In this document: positions 18,501 through 29,364 of the stretch, piece after piece | Numbering within the stretch: position 1 is the first letter of the stretch | Layout of the letters: each line of letters begins with the position of its first letter | NCBI GenBank assembly: GCA_005223375.1 | Contig: RXOD01004016.1 | Coordinates: 1 to 31,740 of the forward strand | DNA from: Amoebophrya sp. AT5.2 | Taxonomy: Eukaryota; Sar; Dinophyceae; Syndiniales; Amoebophryaceae | Direction of reading: 5' to 3' | Length of the DNA: 31,740 bases | Translations under genes and position numbers: made by a program | Notes under the pieces: generated by a model | What the model saw: the letters and a program-made list of their open reading frames with translations, nothing else | Databases searched by the model: none | What the model was told of the DNA's origin: nothing

Positions 18501-21500
18501 GGCGGCCAAAGCCTCCGTCACATTGGAAGAGTACCCGATGGAGGCGTTGTTGCTCGCGACAAGGTGCACACCGCGGATCTTGGCGTAGGCACCGGGCTCG
18601 CGCTGCAGGCACTTGAGGAAACCCGGGAAACCGGCGGACGACGAGAGCAGGTAGAGTTTCTTCAGCGACTCGTCAGCGGTAAGCTCGCCGATGAATGCCG
18701 ACAACTTTGAGATGTGCTCGCGGCAGAAGCAGTCGTCGGACAGGCGGATGAACTGGACCGGAGCGGTGGCCTTCTTCGCAGCAGCGGCTTCTTCTTGCCC
18801 CTCTTTTGCGGGAGCTGCTTGTTGTCCAGCCCCCGACATAAGTCCGTCCGCACCCGAAAATTCCTGCACGGCGGCGCTGGGGAGATCGGCGTCTCCGGAA
18901 ACGGTCTTGTACAGTGCGAATTCAATTCCCGCGCCGGCGTTCGAAGCCACGATGCGCAGCAACGCGCTGTCGTTCACGACACCGGTCGCGGCCAGCGCAG
19001 CTGCGGAATCGCTCCCCTTCTTCGTGCGCAGGTCGGTAGCGACGACGATGAACGACGGTTGGAACTCCTCCGTTTTCTTCGATTCCTCCGCGAGCGTCTT
19101 CACCAACAACTCGACGTCTTCCTTGGACTTCAGGACCTCACCCGAGTGCACCAGCACAACGTCGAACTTGTCGCCGTCCTTCATCTCCTCGCAGATGCCG
19201 TCGAGCTTCGCGTTGTATTCCCCGACTTTTTCCTCACTGATCGCGAACTCCATACGGCCCGGGTTCTTTTCGCCGTCCACACCAGCCTGCGGCAGAAACT
19301 TCACCGCGAACTTCTCCACGTTGTTCGTCTCCACGAAGCTCTGCGTGAGCTCATCGACGAGCTGCGGGCAGAAGTCGAGCACGGAGAAGTTCCCCGACAC
19401 GAACTGCTCCTTCAGGTAGGACACGAGGAGCGCGTGGGCGGTCTTCGGCTTGGCGACCTGGATGGTGGACGCCAGGTCCTGCACCTTCTTCCTGGCCACG
19501 TGCAGCACACGGCGTTCCTTGGCCTTCGTGGACCGCGCCATGATGGAGGTCTGCAGCCCGACCACGTCCGCAATGTCCGAACTCACCTGGTTCATGTAGG
19601 GAAGGATCTTCACGAGCTGCGTGCCGCTCTGCACCTGCGCCTCGACAATGTAGGACTTGCGCTCCTCCTCCTGGACCTCCTTTTCGACTTCCACGGACGA
19701 CACCCGAGACACCACCGAGTCGTTGGACGCGATGTGGCGCATGGAGCCCATGTTGCCCTCGCGCATCTTCTTCAAGAAGCTGCCGAAAGCAGAGCCGCGG
19801 ATCTGATGTGTAATGGAAACAATTGGGTCGTTGCGGTTGCATCATGTTGGAGTTTCGAAATACAGGTGGAGTCAACGTCGTAGCATGCAGCGAGCTAGCT
19901 GCGCACTCTGAAACTGCTAATATGCTTGTGCTTCTTCTACTTCCAACAAGTATACAACAGTTACAGAGATGCAGTACAAGACTGAGCAAGAAAAAGTACC
20001 GTGACTTCCCGAATGACGGTGGGCACGCGCAGCGTTTCCGAGTCGTTCAGGTTCTTCAGGAGCGAGACCTGCAGCAGGTTGTCCAGGTAGGAGATCCAGT
20101 ACCGGTTGAACACTACTTCCTCGCTCGAGTAGATGGAGCCTTTTTCCTTCTCTCCCGCCCCGCCAAGCTGACCGGTCTCCGCGACGTTCGCGTCCGGCGC
20201 CCCGCCCAGCGGCACCACCGTCTTGCCACCGGAAACTCCTTCCACAGCCGGGGACGAGGCGCCTTTATTGTTTCCTGCTTCGGCGCTCGCAGCTTCCGCG
20301 GCCGCCTTGGCCTTGGCCTTCGCCTCCTTCTCCGCGACGATGTCCGCCGCCTTGTCGAAGCGCACCCAGGCCCAGGAGTCGTCGATGCCCACGTTTTCGA
20401 CCAGCTGGAAGGCCGTTTCGTAGTTGTACCCGTTGCGCGCGATGCGGTTGTAGAACTCCATCGAGTTCACGGAGCCCAGCGCGTGGCCGAAGGTTTCCGT
20501 GTCCGGCAGGTTCGCGGACATGCTGTTCATCGATTCTGCGGTGCCCTTCACCAGCTTGATTTTCCCCGTCACGATCTTCTCCTCCCCGTTCAGGATTTTG
20601 AACTCGTTCTCGCCGTTCGCTGGGTTCTGCTGTTCGAACTTGACCATGAGCCGCATCTGCAGGTTGGAGTCGTCCAGGCGGATGCCCTGCTGGATCTTGA
20701 AGTCCACCAGCGCCACGTCCCGCGCCTCGCTGAGCTCCGCGATCGACTCCCGCTTCTTCAGCACGTGCGCGAAGGCCTCCCACGCGCAGTAAATGTAGCC
20801 GCAGGCCGGCATCAGCACTGTTTTGTCGATCACGTGGTCCACGATGAACTTGTCGCGCTCCGAGGTAAAGTCGAAGTCAACGGCGTGCATGTTTTTCCAA
20901 TCATCAGCCGACATGCCCGTGCGCAGTTCCTCGCCCTCCGCCCCGGTCTTCTGCAGCATGTCGGCCGTGGTCGGGATCGGGTATACCGACCCGTGGTCCC
21001 ACATCACGAACGCCTGTTTCAGCTCGATGTCCCTCGCGATGGCCGGCACGTCCTTCGGCGTCAGGTGAATGTGGGAAAGCTGTCCGAGCGCGTTCGGTTG
21101 GGCCCGCGTGCGCACCTTCAGGTTCGGGACTAGGCCCTGGAAGAACAGCTGCCCAAAAGCGTTCTGGAAGGTGTGCAGGCAGTTCTTCTCCCGGCTCATC
21201 AGGCTGAAGTAGTGCATCGGCCTTTTTTCGGCGGCGGCGATCTTCTTGATGGACGAGCGGAAGAGCCCGCTCGGGCCCACTTCAACAACCACGGCGTTCG
21301 CGGGCACGCGAGCTTTCACCGCGCGGTAGAACTCCACGGTGTTGCGGAAGTTGTAGTAGTGGTACTCGGCCGAGATGAAGTTCCCGGGGTGGTTCGGGTC
21401 CTTGCGGATCTCCTCGTCGTCGTAGCACGTGCTGATCCACTTTTCCGACCTTCGCCTCGACTCTTTTGTCCTGTTCGGCGCGTTGTCGATCACCTCCTCC

Positions 21501-24206
21501 AGTTGCGCGGACAGCTTCGCGAGGCCCTTCTCGAGCATGGCGGAGTGGAAGGCGACGCCGAAAGTGGGCACCTTGCGGCAGAGAATCTTCTTGGAAGTGA
21601 GCTCCACGCAAATCGGCTTCATCTCCTTTTCGCAGCCGGACAAAGTTACCATGCCGGGGTCGTTGTCGCAGCCGACCTGGGTCAGCTCGCTACAGTTGTA
21701 GCGCTTCAAAAGTTCCTCCATCTTCTCGCGAGAAACGCCGCAGGCATACATGCCGCCGGGATTCTCCTTGTCGACAGAGTCGGCGCCACAGAGGGAACGA
21801 AAATAAGCGACAGACATGGTCTCCTCGAGGGTCAAGCAGCCGTCAGCATACCTTTCGTGGCATTTTCTTTGTTGTGGAAATTGTTTCATCAAAAACGACT
21901 CGACCTCGAGGATAGCGAGCAAGGACTTTCTGCTCATAGTCATGCATTTTGGACGAGAAAAAAAAAGTAAATAAGTACCCCATCGCAGTTTCTCCGGCGG
22001 AATGGCCGAACATGCCTTCCCACTCGAGTCCAGCCTCCTTCAACATCGCGACCAGAGAGATCTGGACCGCGGCCAGGCCACAGACGCCCTCCACCGCGGT
22101 GTACTTTGTGATGTCGGGCTCGGTCAAAAACTGCCTCGCCCCGGTGTATCCGTGCGCCTTTTCCAGATGGTCGCAGCAGCGGTCGAAGGTCTCGCGGTAC
22201 ACTTTCGAAGATTGGTGCAGCTCCTTGCCCATCATCGGCCACATGCCGCCGTTACCTGTATTCAAAATTCGAAACGTATAAAGTCAACATCGCAGCATGC
22301 GGTCGAAACAGCATGCATCCCTTGCACGAGCTCAGTAAGCATTTGTACACGAAGCAAAGTGAACGCCTACAAATGAGGAACAAGACCCGCTTTCGAAAGT
22401 ACCAGAAAAGAGCAGGTAGAGCGGGCGTGGCTTTGTCTCGTCGGATTCGTCCGCCCCTGGCGCCGGCGTCACGTATCGCTGCGCTTCGTCCGTCGTTATC
22501 ACGTCTCCCGCGCTCGTACGGTAGCCCAACGCCGGAAACTCCTTCTGGTGGTCGTGCACGCAGGGGTTCCCCACCAGTTCCGAAAAGCTCACACCCTTCT
22601 CGCCCAGCGTCTCCAGGCAGGCCTGCACGCCGTCGGCGGTGCGACCGAACACAGGGGTGATGTACTTCCACTGCTCCTCCGACGTTTCCGCCGCCGACAT
22701 GAATTCCGCCAGCTTCTTGTCCGCGGCCTCCTCAAGCACATCGCTTCCCTTATAATTTGCGCCCTTGTTCAGGACGAGCGGCTCCGCCACCTGTCCGCAC
22801 ATGACCGCGTGCGCGTTCGTCCCGCCGAAGCCGAACGACGAGATCGCGACGTTCTTGCCGCTTGCTCCCCCGGCGATCGGGAAATGCTCCTCCACGACCA
22901 TGCACTTCTTCTTGTCGCCCAGAATGCCCTCGCACCCGGTGTTGCGCTCTTCGTAGGTGTAGTGCAGGTTCGCTGGTATCAACCCGTGCGCGGCCGACAG
23001 ACACAGCTTCATCAGGCCCGCCATCGCGGACGCGCCCTCCGCGTGCCCCATGTTGGATTTCACGGAACCCAGCAACAGCGGCAGGTCGAAGTTGTTCCCC
23101 CCCGCACCCGCAGAAGATGCCTTTCGCGTTTTCGCGTTCCGCGGCTCCAAGTACGCCCGACGCAGAGCCTCCAGCTCCTGCCCGTCCCCGGCCGCGGTTC
23201 CCGTGCCGTGCGCCTCGATGTAGAAAATGTCCGCCGGATCGACCATCGCGCGGTCGCAGACCTCCTTGTAGAGACTAAGCTGCGCCTCCCCGTTGGGAAA
23301 GGTGATGCCCTTCTTGGTGAAGCCGTCGGAATTGATGCCAAACCCAAGCACCTTGAAATACGAGTTCGGGCGCGTCACCCTCTTCATGGCGGCCTGCGAG
23401 TCGGAAGCGGCGGAGGCGATTTTGTCCTCCTCGTCGCGCATGTACTTGCCGACCTTGTCTTCCCGGTACAACACCATGATCGCGACCCCCTCGGACCGTG
23501 CGTACCCGTTCCCGTTCTTCGAGAAGCTCATGCAGGCGGAGTCTTTCGAAAGCATGCTCAGCTTATTGAACGCGACGGAGACGCCCGCGTGCAGCGTGAT
23601 ACTGGAACCCCCGACGAGGCAAACGTCGCACTCGCCCGACTCCAGCGCGCGGCACGCCTGGGAAAACGCGACCAGCGAGGAACTGCAGGCGGTGTCCACG
23701 TTGAAGCTGGGGCCGTGGAAATCGTAAAAGAAGGAGAGGCGGTTCGCGTACATGGACTGCGCGCAGCCGGTGTTTTCGTACCCAACGATGGCGGGGACGT
23801 CGTTCAGCCAGGCTTTGTGGCAGTCGGAAAAGCACGAGCCGACGAAGACGCCACAGTTGCTGCCCTTCAGCTTCTGGATGTCCAGGTTGCTGTCCACGAG
23901 CGCCTCGTAGGAGAGTTCGAGCAGAAACCGGAGCTGGGGATCCGTCTTCTCGGCCTGCGCGCCGCTCATGTTGAAGAAAAAGTTGTCGAAGTGCTCCTGC
24001 TGGGTCAAGGACCCCTTCCCCAAGGGGAGCTGGCCGTGGAAGCCAGACTCCCAGTGCGTGTCGTCCTTCGTGATCATGTTCTTGCCGTCGACAAGGTTCT
24101 TCCAGAACTCGGCAGTAGAGCCGGACTGCGGCATCCGAGCGGCGATACCAGCCACCACGGGCTGGGTGCCGGACGCAGCCGGTCCGGGTTTCGATGACGG
24201 CGCCAT
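15588..24206 (-). CDS. Animal-type type I fatty acid synthase / single-module reducing polyketide synthase (4 exons, 2715 aa)
   Basis: Exons 24206-22403, 22255-21979, 21851-20000 and 19802-15588 keep frame (8148 bases). The protein extends malonyl units and fully reduces them. KS, residues 17-470: Cys174 in DTACSSS, His333 in EAHGTGT, His388 in KSNMGH. AT, 595-930: Ser687 in GHSAGE, His796 in AFHS, which favours malonyl. DH, about 970-1240: His1033 in DHVIDKTVLMP, with Lys where Gly is usual, then NGYNYETAFQ. A 670-residue non-catalytic core follows. ER, 1985-2325: NADPH loop AGAGGVGQAA at 2136. KR: GGLGGFG at 2418, Tyr2559 in NYGFAN. ACP: Ser2679 in LGADSLQ. Order, sequence and KS-to-ACP length match animal FAS, but no thioesterase follows; the frame ends 36 residues after the ACP serine. 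FAS and reducing PKS cannot be told apart by sequence alone. Confidence 0.95.
19803..19999 (-). other. Intron 3 of the synthase gene (197 bases)
   Basis: Donor GTCACG|GTACTT, acceptor ACACATCAG|ATCCGC, phase 0. It carries GCATGCTACGACGTTGACT (plus strand 19870-19888), the partner of the block in intron 1. Confidence 0.85.
21852..21978 (-). other. Intron 2 of the synthase gene (127 bases)
   Basis: Donor GCGATGGG|GTACTT, acceptor CGAAAG|GTATGC, phase 2. Removal rebuilds GHSAGETAMGYADGCLTLEE across the AT active site. Confidence 0.93.
22256..22402 (-). other. Intron 1 of the synthase gene (147 bases)
   Basis: Donor TTTTCTG|GTACTT, acceptor AATACAG|GTAACG, phase 1. Removal rebuilds the AT start LLFSGNGGMWPMMG. 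It carries the block GCATGCTGCGATGTTGACT (plus strand 22282-22300) shared with intron 3. Confidence 0.92.
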
Positions 24207-25457
24207 GTTTTCGGCTTCTGCGATCGAGGTTTCTTGTTTTCGGCTTGTCGCCTTTCAAAAGTCGTGGAGGCTTTGTTTTCGATCAACGATGGCGCCGGTT
24301 TGTTGACTTCTTTGGTTGCTGGGGTTTTCTAAGAAAGACGCAGTTCTCGGTCCCGGTAGTTCTTGTGTGAACCTACTTAGGACGTGAAAGTCTTGCTGTG
24401 AACGACTTGGATCGATTTCGATGGCTTCCGCGATTTGCGTTTCAGTGCCGATTGCGCTTGAACACCTTGAGGCTTTAATTGTTCCACTCGACTCTCTTCC
24501 GTCTGGAAAATGTGCGGCGTGGCTCCTCAAGCTGTACTAGTATGAAAATAAAGGTTAGTGCTGCTTGCTAATGCCAATGCTACAATAAATGAGCTCTAGG
24601 CTAAACTAGGATGATCCTCCTATTGAGACCTGAGCCTGTTGGTTGTTGAATGATCACTGTTAAAATGACGCAGGCATATAAGTTTATGCCACCCAGCAAC
24701 GTATGCTGATTGAAGATGGAAAATAGAAAACGTCACAGCCCTTTACAAATCACTTAGTTGTGGAAGTTGCAGTTACTACTGGGACACCTAGCTAAAAATC
24801 CTTAGGGGATTGTTCTCGGTTGGGTTGTGGGAAAAGGATTGGAAGGCTGGCGGGATGTCGGTGATAAAAATCATCGAGGCGATGGCGAAGACGAGTTTCT
24901 ATGAAGCCAAAACGCATGCTAGAACCCGCGGTGGTCAACGGCAAACAGCGCACCGAGAAAGCCTACTAGATGTACGGAAATACATGCTCTGGGCGGAAAG
25001 ACTTCCTCGCACGGAGTTGCGACTTTTTTCAACTTCAACCGAAAATTTCACTTGAATGCAACCGAATCTGACATTTGGAGAGTTCACATGACCGAATCAT
25101 GCAGCGATCCCTGACCCATTTTTCAACCTCCACACCAGAGCACAACCGATACGACATTTTTGGTCAGTTTATCAAAAAGAGTGCGAGTCCTGACTTGAGA
25201 ATGATCATATGAACACCGATTTATATTTCTTGGGAGATCCAGGCACACCGAAAATCTTCGACACATGTGTTTTTCCGACAAGATTGATTTGAGGATCGGC
25301 GAACATCGTACGAGAAACTGTACTACGACAGAAATGGACTGCAAAGCGGCCCACAAAAGAAATCCAGCGGTCGAGTGGTAGCACATTTATGATTTCGAAG
25401 AGCACTCCTGTAAGGGATAGGGATAGGGATAGGGATTACGATTATCCACGACAATTA
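24207..25457. other. Intergenic region upstream of the synthase, no gene supported
   Basis: Holds the synthase 5' flank, including AGCCGAAAACA twice just before the ATG, then about 900 bases of A/T-rich sequence without a convincing ORF, and an AGGGAT microsatellite next to the following gene. Confidence 0.5.
25413..25436. repeat. AGGGAT tandem repeat, 4 copies
   Basis: Four perfect copies of a six-base unit, 22 bases beyond the stop of the next gene and thus probably in its 3'UTR or just past it. Not the TTTAGGG telomere unit of dinoflagellates. Confidence 0.85.
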
Positions 25458-26558
25458 CTAATCAGAATCGCTGTAGTCCGCCACAAGGGCTGCCACCTTT
25501 TTTTCCTGCGCTGTTTCCGATTCGCGTATTACTCCTACGTCATCTCGGCGAGGTTCCATGATCGCCTCTTTCTTGGCCTTGGCGCCGTCAGCGACAATTT
25601 TCGGACCGACGTTGCTAGGCGCAGCCACTGTCGCCCCCGAAACGCCGCCGCCTCTACTTATGACCGACAGGTTGTAGTTGCCCGTGTTTCTTCCACTCCC
25701 AGTCCCAGCGCTCGTATCTACTTTCTTGAACAGCACCGAAGCCTTTTTGGGCTTCGCTTTTTCTTTCTCTGTAAACATCGAGTCTACGGTGGCCTTCGTT
25801 GTTCCATGCCTGCTGCTATTCGCCTCAGTACCGCCACCTGTCTGAACAGAGGAGCCTCCAGCGCCAACAGATGACGGCGCGCTACTCGCGCTTCCGACAA
25901 GCAAGCCGCCCTCGCTGTCGCCAGCGGGCGCACCTCTTCCAGGCACTCCCGAAGAGTTTCCACCTCGTTCTTCGCCCTCGACTTTCCGTCGTTTCGCGCT
26001 CGCAAAGACATCGGCGGACGTTACTGTTGGAATGCTGTTGTTCGCTTTCGCGCTTCCCACCTCCGCCTGCTGTTCCTGCTGGAGCATTTTCCTACGGCCC
26101 GCCTCAAACTCCATCGCGTCCTTTCTTTCCCGCTCGCTCATCATTCTCTGGTGCGCCCACGTTCGCTCTCGCCAGTCCTTCAGGTGCGCCTGCGACTCGC
26201 TATGAAACCGCTCCTCTTCCTGTTGAGTGGAAAAACGCATAAGCGGTGCTCCTTTGCTGTCAACCCTTCTTGTTCAAGATCAAAGAAGAAGAACAGGATC
26301 AAGTTCAGAAATTATCTCATAGCCGAATAGACGGAGTACCTGTCGCAGGAACTTGAACTGCTCCTGGAATTCATCGCTTTGTTGCTCGGCCGGCGGCGCT
26401 TGCTCCGAGGCCGTTATCCGGTTGTGGGAAAACTCTGGCAGAGCGGCGACGCGGTCCAGGGCTTGGTCCTGCGCGGAAAGATCCAGCTTTTTGGTGCGCT
26501 CCACCACTCCGGTCTCTGTGATCTCGGTTGTCAACGTTTCCCGCTTTACGAAATTCAT
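25458..26558 (-). CDS. Charged nuclear-type protein with acidic C-terminal tail (at least 2 exons, 326 aa)
   Basis: Exons 26558-26340 and 26219-25458 keep frame (981 bases). The first exon starts at ATG 26558 (MNFVKRETLTTEITETG) and ends DEFQEQFKFLRQ; the second continues EEERFHSESQAHLKDW and a long charged helix. The middle is Gly/Ser/Ala-rich with a basic KRRKVE motif that could be a nuclear localisation signal. The end is LVADYSDSD. The EEQFKF-like block, charged helix and SDSD tail recall NIP30/FAM192A proteins, but the match is too weak to name. The frame is open upstream of 26558, and a further exon ending near 26654 (CCCAAG|GTAGTT) may exist, since QAQAEA occurs on both sides of that gap. 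The true N-terminus is therefore uncertain. Confidence 0.65.
26220..26339 (-). other. Intron of the acidic-tail protein gene (120 bases)
   Basis: Donor GCGACAG|GTACTC, acceptor CTCAACAG|GAAGAG, phase 0. ACAGG is repeated at both borders. It is inferred from frame, since the upstream frame otherwise ends about 20 codons later. Confidence 0.65.
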
Positions 26559-26653
26559 CTTGCCTGCCTCGGTAGGCGCTTCTGCTTGCGCTTGTGGTGG
26601 GTACTTCTACTTACGTGGCCGTGGGAGGGAACAGTTTATTAGTACTCAACTAC

Positions 26654-27396
26654 CTTGGGCTTCAGGTACAGCTGGAGCTTGTGCTTCTGCTTGAGCTTGT
26701 TCGATCGAACTCCTATTCACGGAAAGCGCCCCTTCCTGATCACGTTTGGTGTCCACAATTTCAGCACAAAGCAGCACGAGAAGATTCAGGGGCGGGAAAC
26801 GCCGGACAGCAACAACTGCGACTCGCAGCGCATCATCTGCCACAACTGGGGAGCGTCGCCCTTCGTTTTTTGATTTCTTCCAACGACTGAATATGGTGCA
26901 GGTGGCATTACATGTCTCCAATCGTTTGATCACTGTTATGTCAATTTTGAGAGCATAAAAGCATCGATCTGACGTGGTAGACTCCTCTGTTTTCAGTGTT
27001 ACAGAAAGTAGCGATGGTACAGCTTCGATGAATGTTGGTGGCATTGACACATTTGATATCTACTGTAAGCTTTGAATTAGGCACCGATTGTCAGTTATTA
27101 AAGATCTAGCGTCAAATGACGTTGTTCATGTGGAATCGAAGGAGAGGTATTTCATCGACGCAGTAAAACTGAGGCCGATGAGGCGTCAACTCCACTGCTT
27201 CGCTCTCCGCGACCTCGGCGATACGAGCGTCGCATCAAGCACCCTTATCTGTTCCTACTTTTCTCGCCGTCGCTTCCGCGCATCCCAGCCTCCGCAACCG
27301 TTCTTTTATTGTTGACCACATCTTCAAATAGCAAAGCAGAGTACACTCGGAAGACCGGCAGATCACCTCCGTAGCACCACTTCATTCACTACCAGA
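26654..27396. other. Region between two minus-strand genes, possible upstream exon
   Basis: Minus-strand frame open at 27044-26654 encodes a plausible C-terminal part (CAEIVDTKRDQEGALSV). The first part is A/T-rich and may be intron or UTR. The rest (about 27050-27396) holds nothing I can support. Confidence 0.3.
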
Positions 27397-28683
27397 TCAC
27401 AAATCCCAGTCGTCCCCCCGCGTCCCGATTCCCGTCCACCTAGTCGGAATGCAGTCCTTCTGATTGGGTTCGTTGGGCTCGATGTCTCTTGATCGAGAGA
27501 CGATTTTGTAATTCTTGAGAGACTTGTTGGCGAGCATGTCGCCCAGGCCCTCCTCTTTCGGCAGGGGCGGAATGTACCACGAGGGCTCCTCGCTCCGGCC
27601 GCCTGGCTTCTTCGCCGTGTCGCGGGCGAGCGAAGCGATTGACGCGACCGACTTTCTGCTTTCCAACACCTTCCGCTGAATCTTCGACAGACCGCGGGTT
27701 AACCTGCGTGAGCGAGATGAAACACAAAGAAATGAATAGGGTAACGAAAAGGAAAGCCAAAAACGAAATGAAACACAAATGAAAACCGCAAAACGATCAG
27801 CCTACCTGAACTTCCTCTGCAGCCCCCTTCTTTCCCCGAACGACAGCGTCGAAGTGTTTGTGTCGTACTGTTCGTAGCAGGGTTCGCTTATCACCCGCTT
27901 CAGCAGCGGCATGTTGCCCACGTTCGTCGGCGCTCGCGCGAACGTGCTCATCGGCAGGTCTCTGTTTGTGTAGATCAGCTCCGCGGCCGTTTTTCTCAGC
28001 ACGAATTCCCCGTCCTTCTTCATCGTCGCAATGTCGACCGCCGCGGACATGTTTCCGCCGTGATTTTTCGGCGAGCCCCCGTGGCTGTTGAAATTCATGC
28101 CCTGGCTCGACGTCGCGCCCCCGCTCGTGCTGCTCGCCGCCTGCGTCAACATGGTTGGGTCGAAGAACCGCGCCGGGACTGTTCTCGACATCTGCTGCAC
28201 CTGCGTCGGCTTCCCCACCCCCGGCATCGTGTTCGTCAACACTTCCGTGGAGATCTGGTTTGCCTGGTAGCTGAAGCGCCGCGGGTTCAGCGAACTCGAC
28301 CGCCCGCTCGCCCCCGCCCCGGTCGTCGTGGCGCTGCTCTTCTCCCCCCGTTCGCCCTTCCAGTCCAGGAACACCTTCTCGAGTTTCTTCAGCTTGCGCG
28401 CGTCGAGCTGGTCGCGGTGCTGCATCCAGAACCGGTTCCTTTCCTTCACCGGAAGCGACAGCCACATCGGCTGCTGGGCGTACAGACTGCCACCCGGGTA
28501 CTGGAGCTCGCGGTCGGGGAAGTAGTTGGAAGACCGCATGCGGTGCGTGGCCGGGTTCAGTACGGGGTAGGGATCGTAGCTTCCCGGGCCGGGATCTCGC
28601 GCCCGCTCCAAAGGGTTCCACAAAGGATCGGTCGGCAAGCCGTACCGATCCTTGCTCTCGAGCATCATGCCCAGAGAAGCCAT
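27397..28683 (-). CDS. PGPGSY-motif protein, possible axonemal or cytoskeletal (2 exons, 394 aa)
   Basis: Exons 28683-27806 and 27703-27397 keep frame (1185 bases). ATG at 28683. Residues 31-40 read PGPGSYDPYP, the core of the sperm-tail PG-rich (SHIPPO) repeat. Such repeats occur in proteins on flagellar microtubules and other cytoskeletal structures. Only one clear copy is present, so membership is weak. A basic and acidic helix follows (RKLKKLEKVFLDWKGERG), then a Gly/Ser-rich middle and conserved-looking pieces TAAELIYTNRDLPMSTF and LPLLKRVISEPCYEQYDT. Exon 2 continues RLTRGLSKIQRKVLESRKS and ends GTRGDDWDL. A dinoflagellate with flagellate stages would have a use for it, but function is not shown by the sequence. 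Confidence 0.75.
27704..27805 (-). other. Intron of the PGPGSY-motif gene (102 bases)
   Basis: Donor AAGTTCAG|GTAGGC, acceptor CACGCAG|GTTAAC, phase 2. CAGGT is repeated at both borders. The intron is rich in T runs. Confidence 0.85.
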
Positions 28684-29364
28684 CGTCCTACTTAAAATAT
28701 TTCACCCTACCAGGCTACGAGGGCCGCAGCAGCAGCAGGTCCAGCAACCGAGTATCTGTTGTTGGAAGTATCCGCGCTCACTGTTGCTCTTGCTATGTAT
28801 CCGATTCTTACTAATAGTACCACTACTTATGCGATCATTAATTATCGTGGAGAGCCAGTTCGGACGCCGACCCGGACGCTTGGTAAGCAATATAGGTACA
28901 GGTAGCCTGAGGAGAGAACCAAAAAATAAATGTCCTTCTCCTTCTACGCGCTCGCTCATCTTCAACTCAACGCGGCCAATTCTCATCGGCGCACTTCAAG
29001 CGTCGCTCTAGGGTGGGAGAAACCAACCGAAGGGCGAACACAGTACTTAACGACTCGCGAAAAGAATTCCGACGAACGAAACCGATAAATTGATGAACGC
29101 GCGTCCACGTCGTTTCGCACAGACAGAATAGGTTTCTTTCGATACAGCAAAATACGACCGATTCATATTGTTTAGTGTGTGGCATCAAATGAAGTCCGCG
29201 GACGAGGAGTGACTTCAACCGAATCGATCGATACTGCAGGACTTTTTCTCTTTGCAGGAGAACTGAAAGTAAGTAATCAGATGAGCATTGCCAGGTGTCA
29301 GAGTCAGACTATGTTTACGTAGAGCTAGCGGATCAACACTTCCTGTTCCTTCGTTCTGTGCTAC
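28684..29364. other. Intergenic, no gene supported
   Basis: Low-GC stretch between two co-oriented genes. ORFs are short, with no recognisable content. Confidence 0.4.

Noticed and set aside
17205..19883. Long plus-strand ORFs (501 and 389 codons) opposite the ER and core exons
   Set aside because: Antisense shadows; His/Arg/Val-rich composition with no motifs.
19823..21133. 436-codon plus-strand ORF
   Set aside because: Antisense to the DH exon and intron 3 of the synthase.
22548..24197. 549-codon plus-strand ORF opposite the KS exon
   Set aside because: Shadow of the real minus-strand KS frame; the high third-position GC of the genes keeps antisense frames open. The product has no family features.
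25413..25436. AGGGAT repeat as an internal telomere tract
   Set aside because: Unit is six bases and not TTTAGGG or TTAGGG; too short.
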